A stretch of 64,000 nt of DNA from Catenulispora sp. MAP5-51 (GTDB taxonomy: Bacteria; Actinomycetota; Actinomycetes; Streptomycetales; Catenulisporaceae): NCBI RefSeq assembly GCF_041261205.1, contig NZ_JBGCCH010000037.1, positions 30,534 through 94,533 of the forward strand, written 5' to 3'. The stretch's first letter is position 1. Each line of letters starts with the position of its first letter. Positions 23,095 through 33,421 of this stretch are shown here, piece by piece. The translations under genes were made by a program, and so were the position numbers. The notes under the pieces were generated by a model that was given only the letters and a program-made list of their open reading frames with translations, did no database searches and was not told the DNA's origin.

Positions 23095-24138
23095 TCAGTG
23101 AAGGTGGATTCGCAGCCAGTCGATGATGATCGGAACGACTTCGGCCAACTTGGACGCGGCGACGTGGCCGGTGCCTTCGATCAGATGGACTTCCGTGTCG
23201 CGGCGGCCGGTGAACACCAGGGTGTCGGCGGCGGGGACGTGGACGTCGTCAGCGCCGTTGACGACCAGCATCGGGGCGTTGGCGTCCTTGTCGAGCAGCG
23301 GACGCAGCGAGTAGTTCTGCATCATCGCGATCAAGTCGTCGGTCGCGGGCTTCTCGGTCAGGCCCACGGCGTTCCCGAAGATGTCGATCATTCCGAACAT
23401 CAGGTGCTCGAGGTTGTCGGCGGTGAACCCGGTCTCGACCGGACCGCCGAGGTCCACGGCGGCGTCCACCTCGCCGCCCAGGCCTGAGTGGGCGGCGAAG
23501 TAGCCGCCCATGGAGAAGCCGAAATGCCCGACCTTGCCATTGCCGGCGGTCCGGGCGTGCTCGATGAGGCCGCGGACGATCTGGATGCCGCCTTCGGCGG
23601 TGAGCGGAACGTCCGACTCACCGGTGCCCGCGTGGTCGAAGGCCATGACCCGGACGTCGGCGTGCTGCGCCAGTTGGACCAGCAGCGGGTGGATGTCCAT
23701 CTTCCAGGAGTCGACACCGCCGGAGGCCAGCAGGACCGGGCGGCCCTGCTGGCCGAGCAGGTGGACAGGGACCTCCGTGGTGCCGTCGCCGTATGCGACG
23801 GTCAGAACCTGCCGGGAGAACGGGACGGGAAAGCCGGGCGATGCCAGCTCGTACTCGCGGATCTGATGGGTCAGAGCAGCGCGCTTGGCGGCGTCCGCCA
23901 GGCAAGGGAACTTCGCCCAGCCATAGGCCAGGTAGGCCAGATCGTGGCGGCCTTCAGCGGCGTAACGGCCGGCCAGTGCGGACCATTCGTACACCCAGCC
24001 GCCGGGAGCGTCGGCCCACATGTCCACGATCGCGGTACGAACCGAATCGACGTCGCCGGCCGGCAGGCCGAGGTTCAGCATCTGGGGTCGGCGCTCGGCG
24101 AACAGATTCGCCGGGTCCAGAGGCCACCGGTAGGACAT
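23095..24138 (-). CDS. FrsA-like alpha/beta hydrolase
   Basis: 347 aa. An N-terminal helical cap (MWADAPGGWVYEWSALAGRY) is followed by an alpha/beta-hydrolase core. Visible features are VLLASGGVDSWK (oxyanion region), FDHAGTGESDVPL, nucleophile elbow GFSMGGYFAA, MLVVNGADDVHVP with the acid Asp, and IEGTGHVAASK with the catalytic His. The arrangement matches the FrsA/DUF1100 esterase group. Substrate unknown. Confidence 0.85.
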   Translation of the reverse strand: MSYRWPLDPANLFAERRPQMLNLGLPAGDVDSVRTAIVDMWADAPGGWVYEWSALAGRYAAEGRHDLAYLAYGWAKFPCLADAAKRAALTHQIREYELASPGFPVPFSRQVLTVAYGDGTTEVPVHLLGQQGRPVLLASGGVDSWKMDIHPLLVQLAQHADVRVMAFDHAGTGESDVPLTAEGGIQIVRGLIEHARTAGNGKVGHFGFSMGGYFAAHSGLGGEVDAAVDLGGPVETGFTADNLEHLMFGMIDIFGNAVGLTEKPATDDLIAMMQNYSLRPLLDKDANAPMLVVNGADDVHVPAADTLVFTGRRDTEVHLIEGTGHVAASKLAEVVPIIIDWLRIHLH

Positions 24139-24250
24139 CGTCGGCTCCTTCGATCGCAGTCAGAACACTGCCAAAGTAGTCGCAGGCCCTTGCGTTGCGA
24201 TCACACCTGGATTGCACTCGGTTCTGACCTGGTCGCCAGGGCGAGTTGAA

Positions 24251-25405
24251 TCAGCCGGTCGGGTTGGTCAGAGCGAAGGTCTGGCTCTGCAGGGTCGTCG
24301 CGTCGTTCGTCTGGGATCCGACCGCGAACAGGGTGTGCCCGATGGAGGCGACGGCCGAGAGGTCACCGCGCGCGGATCCACTCGGCGTCGGCACGACCGT
24401 GGTGGTGCTGCCGTCGGACTGCATGGAGACGGTGCCGAAGGACTGGTCGCCGACGAACCAGGCGTCGTGCGGGGCGACCGCGGTCACGCCCTTGAGGTTG
24501 ACGAACGACCCGCTGAGCGCGGGGGTGGGCACGATGGTCCAGGCGGTGCCGTCCCAGTGCTCGGCCAGGGGATGGCCGCCCAGGGAGCCGACCGCCCACA
24601 CGTCGCTCGCCGAGGTGGCCGACACAGCGTTCAGGGTGACGCTGAACGACGGGTTGGTCGCCGGGACCGGCAGCGACTTCCAGGTGCCGCCGGAGAACCG
24701 CTCGACGAACGCGGTGCGGGCCACCCCTTCGGGCTGGATCGGCGTCTGGACCGCGCCGACCGCCCACACCGAGCCGTCGGAGGTGGTGGTGACGCCGGTG
24801 AGCAGCGCGGTCGCGCCGGTCGGCAGCGCCACCCCGGTCACGAGCGACCACGAGGTCCCGTCCCAGTGCTCGATGATCGGCTGCGCCTCGTTGACGCCGT
24901 CCTGGCCGACCGCCCAGACGTCGTTCGCCGCCCGGGCGGTGACCGCGTTGAGCCGGCTGTTGACGCCGATGCTGGGACTGGGCACGACCGTCCAGGCGCT
25001 GCCGTCGAAGTGCTCGGCCAGCGTCCGCTGCGATCCGTCGGCGGTGGCCGTGGTCGTGCCGACCGCCCAGGCGTCGGTCGCCGACACCGCCGCCACGCCG
25101 CTGAGCACGAAGTTCGGCTTCGACGTGGCCATCAGGGTCCACCCGACGCCGTTCCAGCTCTCGATCGTGGCCTGCGGACCGGCCCCGCCCACGGCGAACC
25201 CGTGGGTGCTGTCGACCATGGCCACGCCATGGAACTGGTTGCTGGTGGTGGTGCCGGCGTTGGCGCTCGGCACGATCGTCCACGGGCTCGTGGCGGCCGA
25301 GGCGGTCGAGGCGAGCAGGACGCCGGCGGTCAGGGCTGCGGTGGCAGCGAGCGTGATTCTGCGGCCGAAGCGGGCTCCGGCAGAAGCAATGTTTGTCATG
25401 CCCAT
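24251..25405 (-). CDS. Secreted WAVG-repeat (beta-propeller-like) protein
   Basis: 384 aa with a signal peptide (GRRITLAATAALTAGVLLASTASAA). The mature part has about seven repeats of roughly 45 residues, each containing a variant of SxxDVWAVG and then a variant of HWDGTxWxxV (for example ATSASDVWAVGSLGGHPLAE and ARAANDVWAVGQDGVNEAQP). This is a propeller-like pattern found in many actinobacterial exported proteins. Role unknown; probably carbohydrate or surface binding. Confidence 0.85.
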   Translation of the reverse strand: MGMTNIASAGARFGRRITLAATAALTAGVLLASTASAATSPWTIVPSANAGTTTSNQFHGVAMVDSTHGFAVGGAGPQATIESWNGVGWTLMATSKPNFVLSGVAAVSATDAWAVGTTTATADGSQRTLAEHFDGSAWTVVPSPSIGVNSRLNAVTARAANDVWAVGQDGVNEAQPIIEHWDGTSWSLVTGVALPTGATALLTGVTTTSDGSVWAVGAVQTPIQPEGVARTAFVERFSGGTWKSLPVPATNPSFSVTLNAVSATSASDVWAVGSLGGHPLAEHWDGTAWTIVPTPALSGSFVNLKGVTAVAPHDAWFVGDQSFGTVSMQSDGSTTTVVPTPSGSARGDLSAVASIGHTLFAVGSQTNDATTLQSQTFALTNPTG

Positions 25406-25499
25406 AGATAGCCGCAGAGGTTACAAATCTCTCGCATAGCGCCCTGGGTTCAGAGCACGGCGACAGCTATGACAGCCAGCTCCCGCCATTCGTCACCGC

Positions 25500-25982
25500 T
25501 CAGCTCTCGACCTGTGCCAGGGTCTCCCGCGACGAGGCGCCGGGTTCCACCAGGCCAAGGACCCGGGACGGCGAGAACAGGACCCGGAGGCCGCCGTCCG
25601 GCTCGTCGAGGCCCCGCTGCGGGAAGGCCTCGCCCGGCCGGCCCCAGTGGCCCTCGAGCCAGACCGTGCAGGCGTCCTGCTCCTCGCCGCAGTACTTCTC
25701 GACCTGGGCGGACAGCGCGACGCTCATTCCGCCGTCGTTCAGTGTCAGGTGGATGGTCCGTCCGTCCACGGCGGGGTCCGCCGGCGTCTCGGCGTCGACT
25801 CCGACCTCGGCCGAGTCGACCCCGAATCCCATGGGGTCCAGGCGGAGCACGACCGGCAGCCGGACCAGGCCGGTCGGTGCGCTCTGCGCCGCCTCGTTGA
25901 GCCGGTCGAACAGCGGGCCCGAGGGGGAGATCGCGGGGCCGTCCGTGAAGCTCGGCTCCGGCCTGGATCTTGACATGCTCAC
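25500..25982 (-). CDS. Hypothetical protein, 160 aa
   Basis: Start chosen at the ATG at 25982, which has only a weak ribosome-binding site. Segments LVRLPVVLRLDPMGFGVDS, TIHLTLNDGGMSVALSAQVE, KYCGEEQDACTVWLEGHWG and LRVLFSPSRVLGLVEPG suggest a beta-rich fold with one disulphide-capable Cys pair. No signal peptide. It lies downstream of the candidate papain-like toxin on the same strand (150-nt gap) and could be its partner, but nothing in the sequence proves this. Confidence 0.6.
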   Translation of the reverse strand: MSMSRSRPEPSFTDGPAISPSGPLFDRLNEAAQSAPTGLVRLPVVLRLDPMGFGVDSAEVGVDAETPADPAVDGRTIHLTLNDGGMSVALSAQVEKYCGEEQDACTVWLEGHWGRPGEAFPQRGLDEPDGGLRVLFSPSRVLGLVEPGASSRETLAQVES

Positions 25983-26131
25983 CAGCGCTCATCCGTTCTG
26001 TGGTCCATTGCCGACTGCTCGACAGTCACCGATTCTCACCAATTGTCGCCGAAGTCATCAGACGGCGAAAACGTGGCTGCCGCCTCCGGGCGGCCCACAG
26101 CCGTTCGTACTTCAGCGTCCGCGCTCGTGCT

Positions 26132-27406
26132 TCAGCGCCTACTGCGCCTCCTGGAGGAATGACCGGCGGCGGCGTCCGCGGGCTTCTGCACGTAGTAGGT
26201 GAAGTCATGGTCATCCGCGGTCGAGTCGGTGTTGTTGAACGTCCACCCCAGCCGGCCGGCCTCCACCGCCTCTTCCATGCCGCGCTCGACCCTGCCGCGA
26301 CTGGATCTCTTCTTGCCCAACACCCTGCCCAGCACGGCCGGATCTATCTGGCTCGCGCACCACAGCTCCACCTTGCGCCGGCTCCAACCGTCGACGTCGC
26401 GCAGGCTCCAGGCGGCGACTTGCCGAAGCGCTTCGAGGACCTGCGTGCTCGTGACCTCCTCACCCTCCAGCTCGATCCCGTAGTGCTGCAGATCCTCGAC
26501 AAGCGCATTCCAGCCGCCTCCGGCGAACCTGTGCAGGTCGAACCTGATCACGTCCTTGCCGGCATCGGTGAGCTTGATCTGGCTCCGCACGTGCTCGACG
26601 CTGTCCTTGCCGTCGGCAACCATGGCCTTGTTGGTCTCGATGCGAGCACGGTTGGCGGTGTAGGCGAAGTGGTCGTCCCACAGGCACGCGCGCGGACTGG
26701 TCGGCCACGCGTCCACAGCGACCCACTCGCTGTCCGGCTCGTCGTCCTTGCCGATGAGGACCCACGCGTGGTCGAAGTCCTTGACCGAGATACTTCGGAT
26801 GTACTGGCCCTCGCCGTGCGCGCGCAGGTAGGCGTAGGCGATGTCAGCGTGCTCACCGCAGTTGCCGCCGTGCGCATGCGCCGCCTTCGCGGCGGTCAAC
26901 GTGGCGGAGTCGGGACGTCTCCGCAGCTTAGAGGTGTCCCAGAAGGCCTTTTGCCGCATGACCAGCATGCGCAAGTAGGAGTTGAACTCGGTGTCGACCA
27001 GCGCTTCCCACTGGTTTCCCGCATCCGCAATCTGGCGTTTGACGTGCCTGATCGCGGACCCGCCGAGCCGCAGACGGCGAGCCGCCCGCGACGAGACTTC
27101 CCGTTCGGGCCTTTCCTGCGGCGCCCGCTGAACGACCGAAGTGCCCGAAACGCCCACCCGCGACGCCCCCTGACCGAGGCGGAGCATCTGGACGACCGCC
27201 GCGTTCCCCAACCGCCCCTGCATCGCGGTGAGCCCCGAGGCCATCGCCGCGTGACTGGTCACAGTGGCGGGATCCCCCGAGGAGACCCCGGCGGCCAGGC
27301 CCTGAAGAACATCGGGACGGCTGAACGGCCCGGACACCGCGGCCGTCCTCCGAGTCGCAGCAGCCGCAGCCGGCTCCGACCGTTCCGGATTTTCGCGTGT
27401 CGGCAC
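26132..27406 (-). CDS. Candidate toxin/effector with Cys-His-Asp papain-like core
   Basis: 424 aa from a GTG at 27406 with AGGGAG 7 nt upstream. Residues 59-74 read LTAMQGRLGNAAVVQML, similar to the LQRxxGNxAV segment found at the N-terminus of many actinobacterial contractile-injection or DUF4157-type toxins. The core has GGNCGEHADIAYAYLRAHG (Cys183), KDFDHAWVLIG (His213) and EWVAVDAWP (Asp232), a transglutaminase/papain-like triad in the usual order. The tail is basic. A deamidase, protease or transglutaminase activity is likely; export and targets are inferred. Confidence 0.72.
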   Translation of the reverse strand: MPTRENPERSEPAAAAATRRTAAVSGPFSRPDVLQGLAAGVSSGDPATVTSHAAMASGLTAMQGRLGNAAVVQMLRLGQGASRVGVSGTSVVQRAPQERPEREVSSRAARRLRLGGSAIRHVKRQIADAGNQWEALVDTEFNSYLRMLVMRQKAFWDTSKLRRRPDSATLTAAKAAHAHGGNCGEHADIAYAYLRAHGEGQYIRSISVKDFDHAWVLIGKDDEPDSEWVAVDAWPTSPRACLWDDHFAYTANRARIETNKAMVADGKDSVEHVRSQIKLTDAGKDVIRFDLHRFAGGGWNALVEDLQHYGIELEGEEVTSTQVLEALRQVAAWSLRDVDGWSRRKVELWCASQIDPAVLGRVLGKKRSSRGRVERGMEEAVEAGRLGWTFNNTDSTADDHDFTYYVQKPADAAAGHSSRRRSRR

Positions 27407-27874
27407 GCTGCCACTCCCTCGCTGCACTGTGCACGGTCGTGAATTGCTGACGCTGACGCAGCCTATAAGCGGACACGGAACGAGCGGCACCTCCCGCAGT
27501 ACCAGGTTCTGGGGAGCCAAGGGCAGACCCGATTGCCCGATGGGGCACCGCCATCCGGTGCGCAGGGTCCTGCGACAGCTCGCCGAGGCGGGCGGGACGT
27601 GCCCTGCTCCCGATGTCAGGTCAGCTGCTCCCGCTGCTCCCGCCTGTCCTACACCGATATTCGGCCATTGGCTGTGAACTGGGCCGGATGATGCCCGGCA
27701 TCGTCGAAGAGACCAGTTGCGCGGTCAGTGCGCGGCTGATCAAATCGTTTGCGCCACCCGTGCACGCCGCTCGCAATCTCCGCATATCATGCGGTCTGGC
27801 CCTGGTCATGTCGTCGGCGAAAAGGCCGGACAGTTGTCTTGGGACGACCTGCGCACGCAAGGAGGGAAGCTCGC
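27407..27874. other. Intergenic region, no feature recognised
   Basis: 468 nt between the divergently transcribed papain-like toxin gene and the MBL hydrolase gene. It must contain both promoters. I see no conserved operator, RNA gene or convincing small ORF. Confidence 0.5.
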
Positions 27875-28831
27875 ATGAGCAGCACGATCCACCACTCCCA
27901 CGAGGGTGATCCGCTGGGGCCCGCCACGACGGTCGAACTGGCCGACGGCGTGTACGGCTACGTGCAGCCGGACGGCTCGTGGTGGATCAACAACACCGCC
28001 TTCCTGGTGGGCCGGCACGGCGTGGTCAGTGTGGACACGTGTGCCACCGCCGCGCGCACCCGCGGCTATCTCGCAGCCGTGCGAGCGGTCACCGACCAGC
28101 CCATCAGAACTCTGATCAACACCCACCACCACGGCGACCACACCCACGGCAACCGGCTGCTGGCCCCGGCGACGGTGATCGGGCACGAGCGGATGCGCGA
28201 GGCCCTGATCGAGGCCGGGCTGCCGGGTCCGGCACACGCCGCGGTGTGGGGCGACGTGCCCTGGGGCGACCTGGAACTGGAGCCGCCGTCGGTGACCTTC
28301 CGGGACCGGATCACCGTCCACGTCGACGACCTCCGGTGCGAGGTGGTCAACGTGGGGAGCGCGGCGCACACCGTCAGCGACAGTTACGTGTGGATCCCGC
28401 AGCACTCGCTGCTGATCGCCGGCGACCTGGTCTTCAACGGCGGTACCCCGTTCGTGCTGATGGGCTCGGTCGAGGGCGCGATCCGGGTACTGGAGGAGCA
28501 GATCAAGCCGCTCGGCGCGCGCACGATCGTGCCGGGCCACGGTCCGGTGTGCGGACCCGAGGCGGTCGACGACGTGCTCGGCTACCTGCGTTATGTCAAA
28601 GCGGTGGCGGAGCAGGGTCTGGCCGCCGGTCTGACGCCGTTGGAAGCGGCACGGGAGATCGGCCTCGGCGAGTACGCCGACCGGACCGATTCCGAGCGCC
28701 TGGTGGGGAATCTGCACCGAGCGTACGCGGAATCGGCCGGCGCGGAGCCTGGCGCCGAGATCGACCTCCCAGCGGCGCTGATCGACATGGTGGCGTTCAA
28801 CGGCGGAAAGCCGCTGCGCTGTCTGGCTTGA
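27875..28831 (+). CDS. Metallo-beta-lactamase-fold hydrolase
   Basis: 318 aa from the ATG at 27875, which has AAGGAGGG upstream. The metal motif is NTHHHGDHTHGN (HxHxDH type). Further ligands are in GSAAHTVSDS, LLIAGDLVFNGG (bridging Asp) and IVPGHGPVCG. The C-terminal helical part (ARTIVPGHG to the end, about 100 aa) resembles the quinoprotein-relay or lactonase-like MBL branch. Substrate unknown. Confidence 0.87.
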   Translation: MSSTIHHSHEGDPLGPATTVELADGVYGYVQPDGSWWINNTAFLVGRHGVVSVDTCATAARTRGYLAAVRAVTDQPIRTLINTHHHGDHTHGNRLLAPATVIGHERMREALIEAGLPGPAHAAVWGDVPWGDLELEPPSVTFRDRITVHVDDLRCEVVNVGSAAHTVSDSYVWIPQHSLLIAGDLVFNGGTPFVLMGSVEGAIRVLEEQIKPLGARTIVPGHGPVCGPEAVDDVLGYLRYVKAVAEQGLAAGLTPLEAAREIGLGEYADRTDSERLVGNLHRAYAESAGAEPGAEIDLPAALIDMVAFNGGKPLRCLA

Positions 28832-28925
28832 GGGAGGCGATGAGACGTCGGCCACCAAGGCCCGCACAGCAACAGGCTCGTTGTCCGTCTGTGCTGTACG
28901 ACCAATCAGCCTTGAGCCATGGCGA

Positions 28926-30668
28926 TCAGCCGTCCGTCGCGCCGACCCACACCGTGATCGGATAGAGATCGGGTGCCGGCATCGTGACAGGCGGGAGGTT
29001 CAACCGGGTGCTGGGAGTCGGTCGAGGAGTCGGTGCTGGCGGCGTCCCGTGGTCGTACTGGATGAACACCGGCGCGCCGTCAGCCGTGAAAGCTACCGGG
29101 TTCAGGCCCGGACTGGTGCCGCGCAACTGGCCGTCGGCCAGGCCTAGGGCGGTCACCTGGTCTCCGGAGATGGCGTTCTGCAGGCCATAGACGACGTCAC
29201 CGTGCAGTACCAACGGCAGGAATGACGGCTCTGGCGTCACGGTACCGATCGTGGCCGGCCCCAGGTGCTGCCACAGCGCCCTCCCGGTGGCCCAGTCGAC
29301 AGCGACCGCGACCTTGCGACTGACCCCCATGGTGCCGCTGACCAACACGGTCGAGCAGTCCTGAGCGCTGATGGCCTTGAGTGCCGGGATCAGGGTGGTG
29401 CCGACCACGTCGGAGGGGACGGCGACCGGCGCCGTGATCCGGCCCGTGGCCAGATCCAGCACCGCGAGGTCGGCGCTGCTGGTGCCGGCGGAGTACGACT
29501 GCGATATCTGCGGCCACTGCATCAGCAGCCGGTCTCCGCACGCCGCGAGAACATGACGCCAGCCGCCGGACTGCACAGCGACCGAGTCCATCGGCTGGAT
29601 GAAAGTGGCGACTTTCTTTGCGCCGTGGGGCAGGTCGTACACGGTGAAACGAATGGGGCTGGGAGTGGAGACGCCGGACGGATTCGAGGAGGCGTTAGAT
29701 GAAGCCTCCACTGCGTATCCGCCCACCAGTTCCAGCCCTTGGCTGTTGCCGGGCTTGCCGGGAGTGGTGTTCTGGACCGTCAACACCGTCCGGCCGGTCA
29801 GGTCGAGGACTGACACCGCCGACTTCGTATGCCGGGTATCGAGCGGATCGGGATCGGCGACCCGCTCGACGAATCCGCCCTCGTGAACGATGCCCGTGTT
29901 CTGGTCGCCGACCAGGCCGTTGTCATACGTCGCCGGTCCGGCGAGTTGCTCCCCGGCGCTGCTCCACAACCGGTTTCCGGTCTGGTCGAGCAGAATCGAT
30001 GCGAACTGCGGGGTTTTGGCTCCCGTGGGCTTCGGCTCGTAGCGGACCTCCACCGCGCTCTGACTGCCGATGGTGACGACGTCCATCCCGTAGTAGCCGA
30101 TGGCGTCGGGGATGGGGACTGTCGCGAGTGCCTTGCCGGCCGTGCTGTCCAGGAGTTCCACGCTCAGCGTCGGCGGCGTCGAGGGCACCGTCCCGGCCGG
30201 AGCGCCGAACGACGGAACGGCCACCACATTCCCGATCACGGCGACCATCCCCACCTTGGCCTGGTCGGCCATCACGTCGAAGGCAGTGGTCGCGGTTCCG
30301 GTGGCAAGGATCGGATTCCCGAATCCGGCAAGCCTGGTGCGCGACAGTGTGATCGGCAGCGACCACCTCGGCGGATGCGCGAACTCCGCCGGGGCCTGAG
30401 TGAACGTCGCCTCGATGGCAAAAGTCCAGGACGGAGAGCCCGTGGACGCTGGCGGCTGCCACCCCGATGCCCCGCCATCGCTCTGCGTCTTGACGGTTCC
30501 GAAGGCTTCGGTCGGCACAGTGTGGCCGGCCGCCAAGCCGGAGCCGTGGCCGTGGCCGTGGCCGTGGCCGCCACCTGAGCAGCCGGTGATTCCCATCGTC
30601 ATGGCCGTGGACACGGCAAAGACGCCGATCCGCACCCAAGCACCGTGACCAGTCTTGTTCGAGCGCAC
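28926..30668 (-). CDS. Lipoprotein with His-Gly tract and PQQ-like propeller
   Basis: 580 aa from a GTG at 30668 (GGAGGAAAGC upstream). The signal peptide ends in the lipobox MGITGC, followed directly by SGGGHGHGHGHGSG, a potential metal-binding tract. The rest has repeats typical of a seven- or eight-bladed propeller (SVLDLTGRTVLTVQNT; LAVLDLATGRITAPVAVP; VAVDWATGRALWQHLGP). It is anchored on the outer face of the membrane. Function unknown; it may bind a ligand or a redox cofactor. Confidence 0.83.
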   Translation of the reverse strand: MRSNKTGHGAWVRIGVFAVSTAMTMGITGCSGGGHGHGHGHGSGLAAGHTVPTEAFGTVKTQSDGGASGWQPPASTGSPSWTFAIEATFTQAPAEFAHPPRWSLPITLSRTRLAGFGNPILATGTATTAFDVMADQAKVGMVAVIGNVVAVPSFGAPAGTVPSTPPTLSVELLDSTAGKALATVPIPDAIGYYGMDVVTIGSQSAVEVRYEPKPTGAKTPQFASILLDQTGNRLWSSAGEQLAGPATYDNGLVGDQNTGIVHEGGFVERVADPDPLDTRHTKSAVSVLDLTGRTVLTVQNTTPGKPGNSQGLELVGGYAVEASSNASSNPSGVSTPSPIRFTVYDLPHGAKKVATFIQPMDSVAVQSGGWRHVLAACGDRLLMQWPQISQSYSAGTSSADLAVLDLATGRITAPVAVPSDVVGTTLIPALKAISAQDCSTVLVSGTMGVSRKVAVAVDWATGRALWQHLGPATIGTVTPEPSFLPLVLHGDVVYGLQNAISGDQVTALGLADGQLRGTSPGLNPVAFTADGAPVFIQYDHGTPPAPTPRPTPSTRLNLPPVTMPAPDLYPITVWVGATDG

Positions 30669-30830
30669 GCTTTCCTCCCCGGACCGCAGCGCGCCCAATG
30701 TGTGCCACACAAGTCCGGCCCCGCTGACCACCGTTTCGAAGGAAACAGGGGGCGGGGCCGGACCACAACGAGATGCCACCTTCTCGCCACTAAAGAGGCG
30801 CACGAGGCGCGGACTTCGTTACATGTCTGG

Positions 30831-31342
<512 letters not shown>

Positions 31343-31665
31343 GCCTTCGGCCCGCCCGATGCCTGAAGGGCGGCGGACCACGGCTCTGTTCGTCGCCTTC
31401 GAGAGGAGGAGCGGGAGACGTTCTTCCCTGTTTGATACCGAATGTCGGCCAATCCTGTCCCTGGCTGTGTCAGTATTGCTCCATTCCCAGTCCATGAAGC
31501 CACCGTGCGTCTCGACATATTCGGCAGCCCAACGTCAAGGCTCACCGTGCTGGCCACAGCCCTAACGAAACCGACCACGCCACCGCCGGGCTGCGGCACC
31601 CACGCCGAACAAGATCCCGCATATTTCGCGACCTCTCGGCTCCAGCAGACCGGAGGCAGCAGCAG

Positions 31666-32796
31666 GTGAAACGTCGATTGGCGGCGGCGGTAACCGCATC
31701 AGCGGTGATCCTTGTGGGGTCCGCCGACTCGGGGGCGTTTCCTGGCGCCCGGGCGGCGCACGCCCCCAGGAGCACCTCGACGAGCACTTCCTGCGGAGGT
31801 GGGGGTGGCGGCACCGGCCCGGTCGTGACCCAAGCCACGCAGGTCCAGCAGATCACCGGGCCCCTGTCCGCACGGTGGGGAATAGACGGCGCGGACCTCG
31901 GGGTGGCGTGGTCCGACGGCGTCTCGGTGTTCCACGTCTTCGGTGACAACTACAGCTCGGCCGTCCCCGGCTTCGGCGGGCCGACCGGGACGGACTGGCA
32001 GCCCAACGCCCTCGGGTGGGACACCACCGGGGATCTCTGCACGGAATTTCAGTACACAGGGTTCGCCGACGGGACCGACACCCCGTCCGGGAACCGGCAG
32101 GCGATCCTGCCTGCCATCTCCAGCTCCGAGGACGGAATCGTGCCGTCCGGCGGCATCCACGTCAACGGCAAGGACTACCTGAAGTACATCAGCTTCCCGC
32201 TGGGCCACACCGGCCAGGAGCAGACGCGGGCCAACGGCATCGCGGAGTCGGACGACGGCGGAATCACCTGGCACCGGGTGGACACCGCTGTCTGGATGAA
32301 CGACTCCTCGTACACCGAGAAGTTCCAGCAGCAGGCTCTGGCCGAGGGACCGGACGGGTACGTGTACGTCTACTCCACCCCCTCGGAGCGGCACGGTGAC
32401 GTCTACCTGATGCAGGTGCCCGACGCGGCCATCCTGGACAAGGAGGCGTACCGGTACTGGACCGGGACCGGGTGGTCCTCGACGGAGTCATCGGCCGAGG
32501 CGGTTTTCGCCGGGCCCGCCGGAGAGATGTCGGCCCAGTACCTTCCCTCGGTGAACCGGTGGGTGGCGATGTACAACGACGACAACGACACCTCGAATGG
32601 CTCGACGGTCCTGCGGTACTCCACCTGCCCCACCGGGCCGTGGTCGTCCCCGCAGACGGTCCTGCCGGACAGCGTCCGGACGATCTACGCCCCGATGATC
32701 GACCCCCGCTCGACGGGGACGGACCTCTACTTCTACGGATCGGACTGGCACACCTATCAGACTTACCTGTTCCACTCGACGATCAACCTCCCCTGA
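31666..32796 (+). CDS. Secreted DUF4185-like five-bladed propeller glycosidase-like protein
   Basis: 376 aa from a GTG at 31666 (CGGAGG upstream). Signal peptide, then a Ser/Thr/Gly-rich linker. The mature part has GIDGADLGVAWSDGVSVFHVFGDNY, typical of DUF4185 and related GH43/GH32-fold proteins. Further blades include ESDDGGITWHRV, DGYVYVYSTPSERHGDVYLM and RWVAMYNDDNDTSNGSTVLR. Function is probably carbohydrate processing or binding outside the cell. Confidence 0.83.
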   Translation: MKRRLAAAVTASAVILVGSADSGAFPGARAAHAPRSTSTSTSCGGGGGGTGPVVTQATQVQQITGPLSARWGIDGADLGVAWSDGVSVFHVFGDNYSSAVPGFGGPTGTDWQPNALGWDTTGDLCTEFQYTGFADGTDTPSGNRQAILPAISSSEDGIVPSGGIHVNGKDYLKYISFPLGHTGQEQTRANGIAESDDGGITWHRVDTAVWMNDSSYTEKFQQQALAEGPDGYVYVYSTPSERHGDVYLMQVPDAAILDKEAYRYWTGTGWSSTESSAEAVFAGPAGEMSAQYLPSVNRWVAMYNDDNDTSNGSTVLRYSTCPTGPWSSPQTVLPDSVRTIYAPMIDPRSTGTDLYFYGSDWHTYQTYLFHSTINLP

Positions 32797-32910
32797 GGGC
32801 CGACCGGTGGGGGGACCGTGTGCGAGTGGAGTCCATCATCGGGTGCCCAGGTGTCGCACATAGCGATTGTCCTTCCGCGCGCTGATGGCTGAAGGCCTGG
32901 TCAGGAAGTG

Positions 32911-32950
32911 CCCCCGGCAGGATTCGAGCTGCGACCATCGGATTGGAAGC
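32911..32950 (-). repeat. 3'-half tRNA-like fragment (att-site-like), copy 1
   Basis: Contains CCCCCGGCAGGATTCGA and GCGACCATCGGATTGGAAGC. Read on the minus strand these are the anticodon-loop-to-acceptor half of a tRNA-Arg-like gene (TTCC/TTCT loop, variable region, T-arm GGTTCGAAT-like with one base missing, acceptor GGGGG). The 5' half is absent, as in attachment-site scars. It matches the copy at 41812. Confidence 0.65.
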
Positions 32951-33034
32951 GGCGGAGCTCTGCAACGGCGGTCATGAGGTGGACGGCGGTCCCCGTCGAT
33001 CGGGGGCCGCGCCCTCGCGCCGGTGGTATCCGCT

Positions 33035-33421
33035 CTAAGAGACCGTCAGTGTCCCGTAGGCGTATTCGTCATTCACGTTCGTGATCCGCCCGTAGGCCGT
33101 GAAGTCGTCCGTCCCGGTGGCAGTGGTCGCGAACGTGACTTTGATGCGGCAACCGGCGCTCACCGACGTGATGTGCTGGTTGGCCCAGTCGGGGTTCTGG
33201 ATCCCGAGTGCCCCGGAGGTCACCGACGAGGTGTTGTTGGTGAGCGTCGCCGTGAGCGTCACCTGCCCTCCGACCGTGGTCGTGGGCGGGTCGACAGTAA
33301 GGTTGACGGTGATCGGACCGGCGGCGGCCGCCCGCGCGGTAAGCGGCACGGTCACAGGCAGCACCATCCCGATCAGGGCGCTGATTGCCAGTCGTGCGGC
33401 AGCGTGCTTCATGGAATGCAT
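33035..33421 (-). CDS. Small secreted protein, DUF11/CARDB-like
   Basis: 128 aa. The ATG at 33421 follows AAGGAAGCCTC. Signal peptide (ARLAISALIGMVLPVTVPLTARA). The remainder is an Ig-like beta sandwich with VNLTVDPPTTTVGGQVTLTA and LTNNTSSVTSG, one Cys (SAGCRIKV). It probably sits at the cell surface; function unknown. Confidence 0.75.
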   Translation of the reverse strand: MHSMKHAAARLAISALIGMVLPVTVPLTARAAAAGPITVNLTVDPPTTTVGGQVTLTATLTNNTSSVTSGALGIQNPDWANQHITSVSAGCRIKVTFATTATGTDDFTAYGRITNVNDEYAYGTLTVS

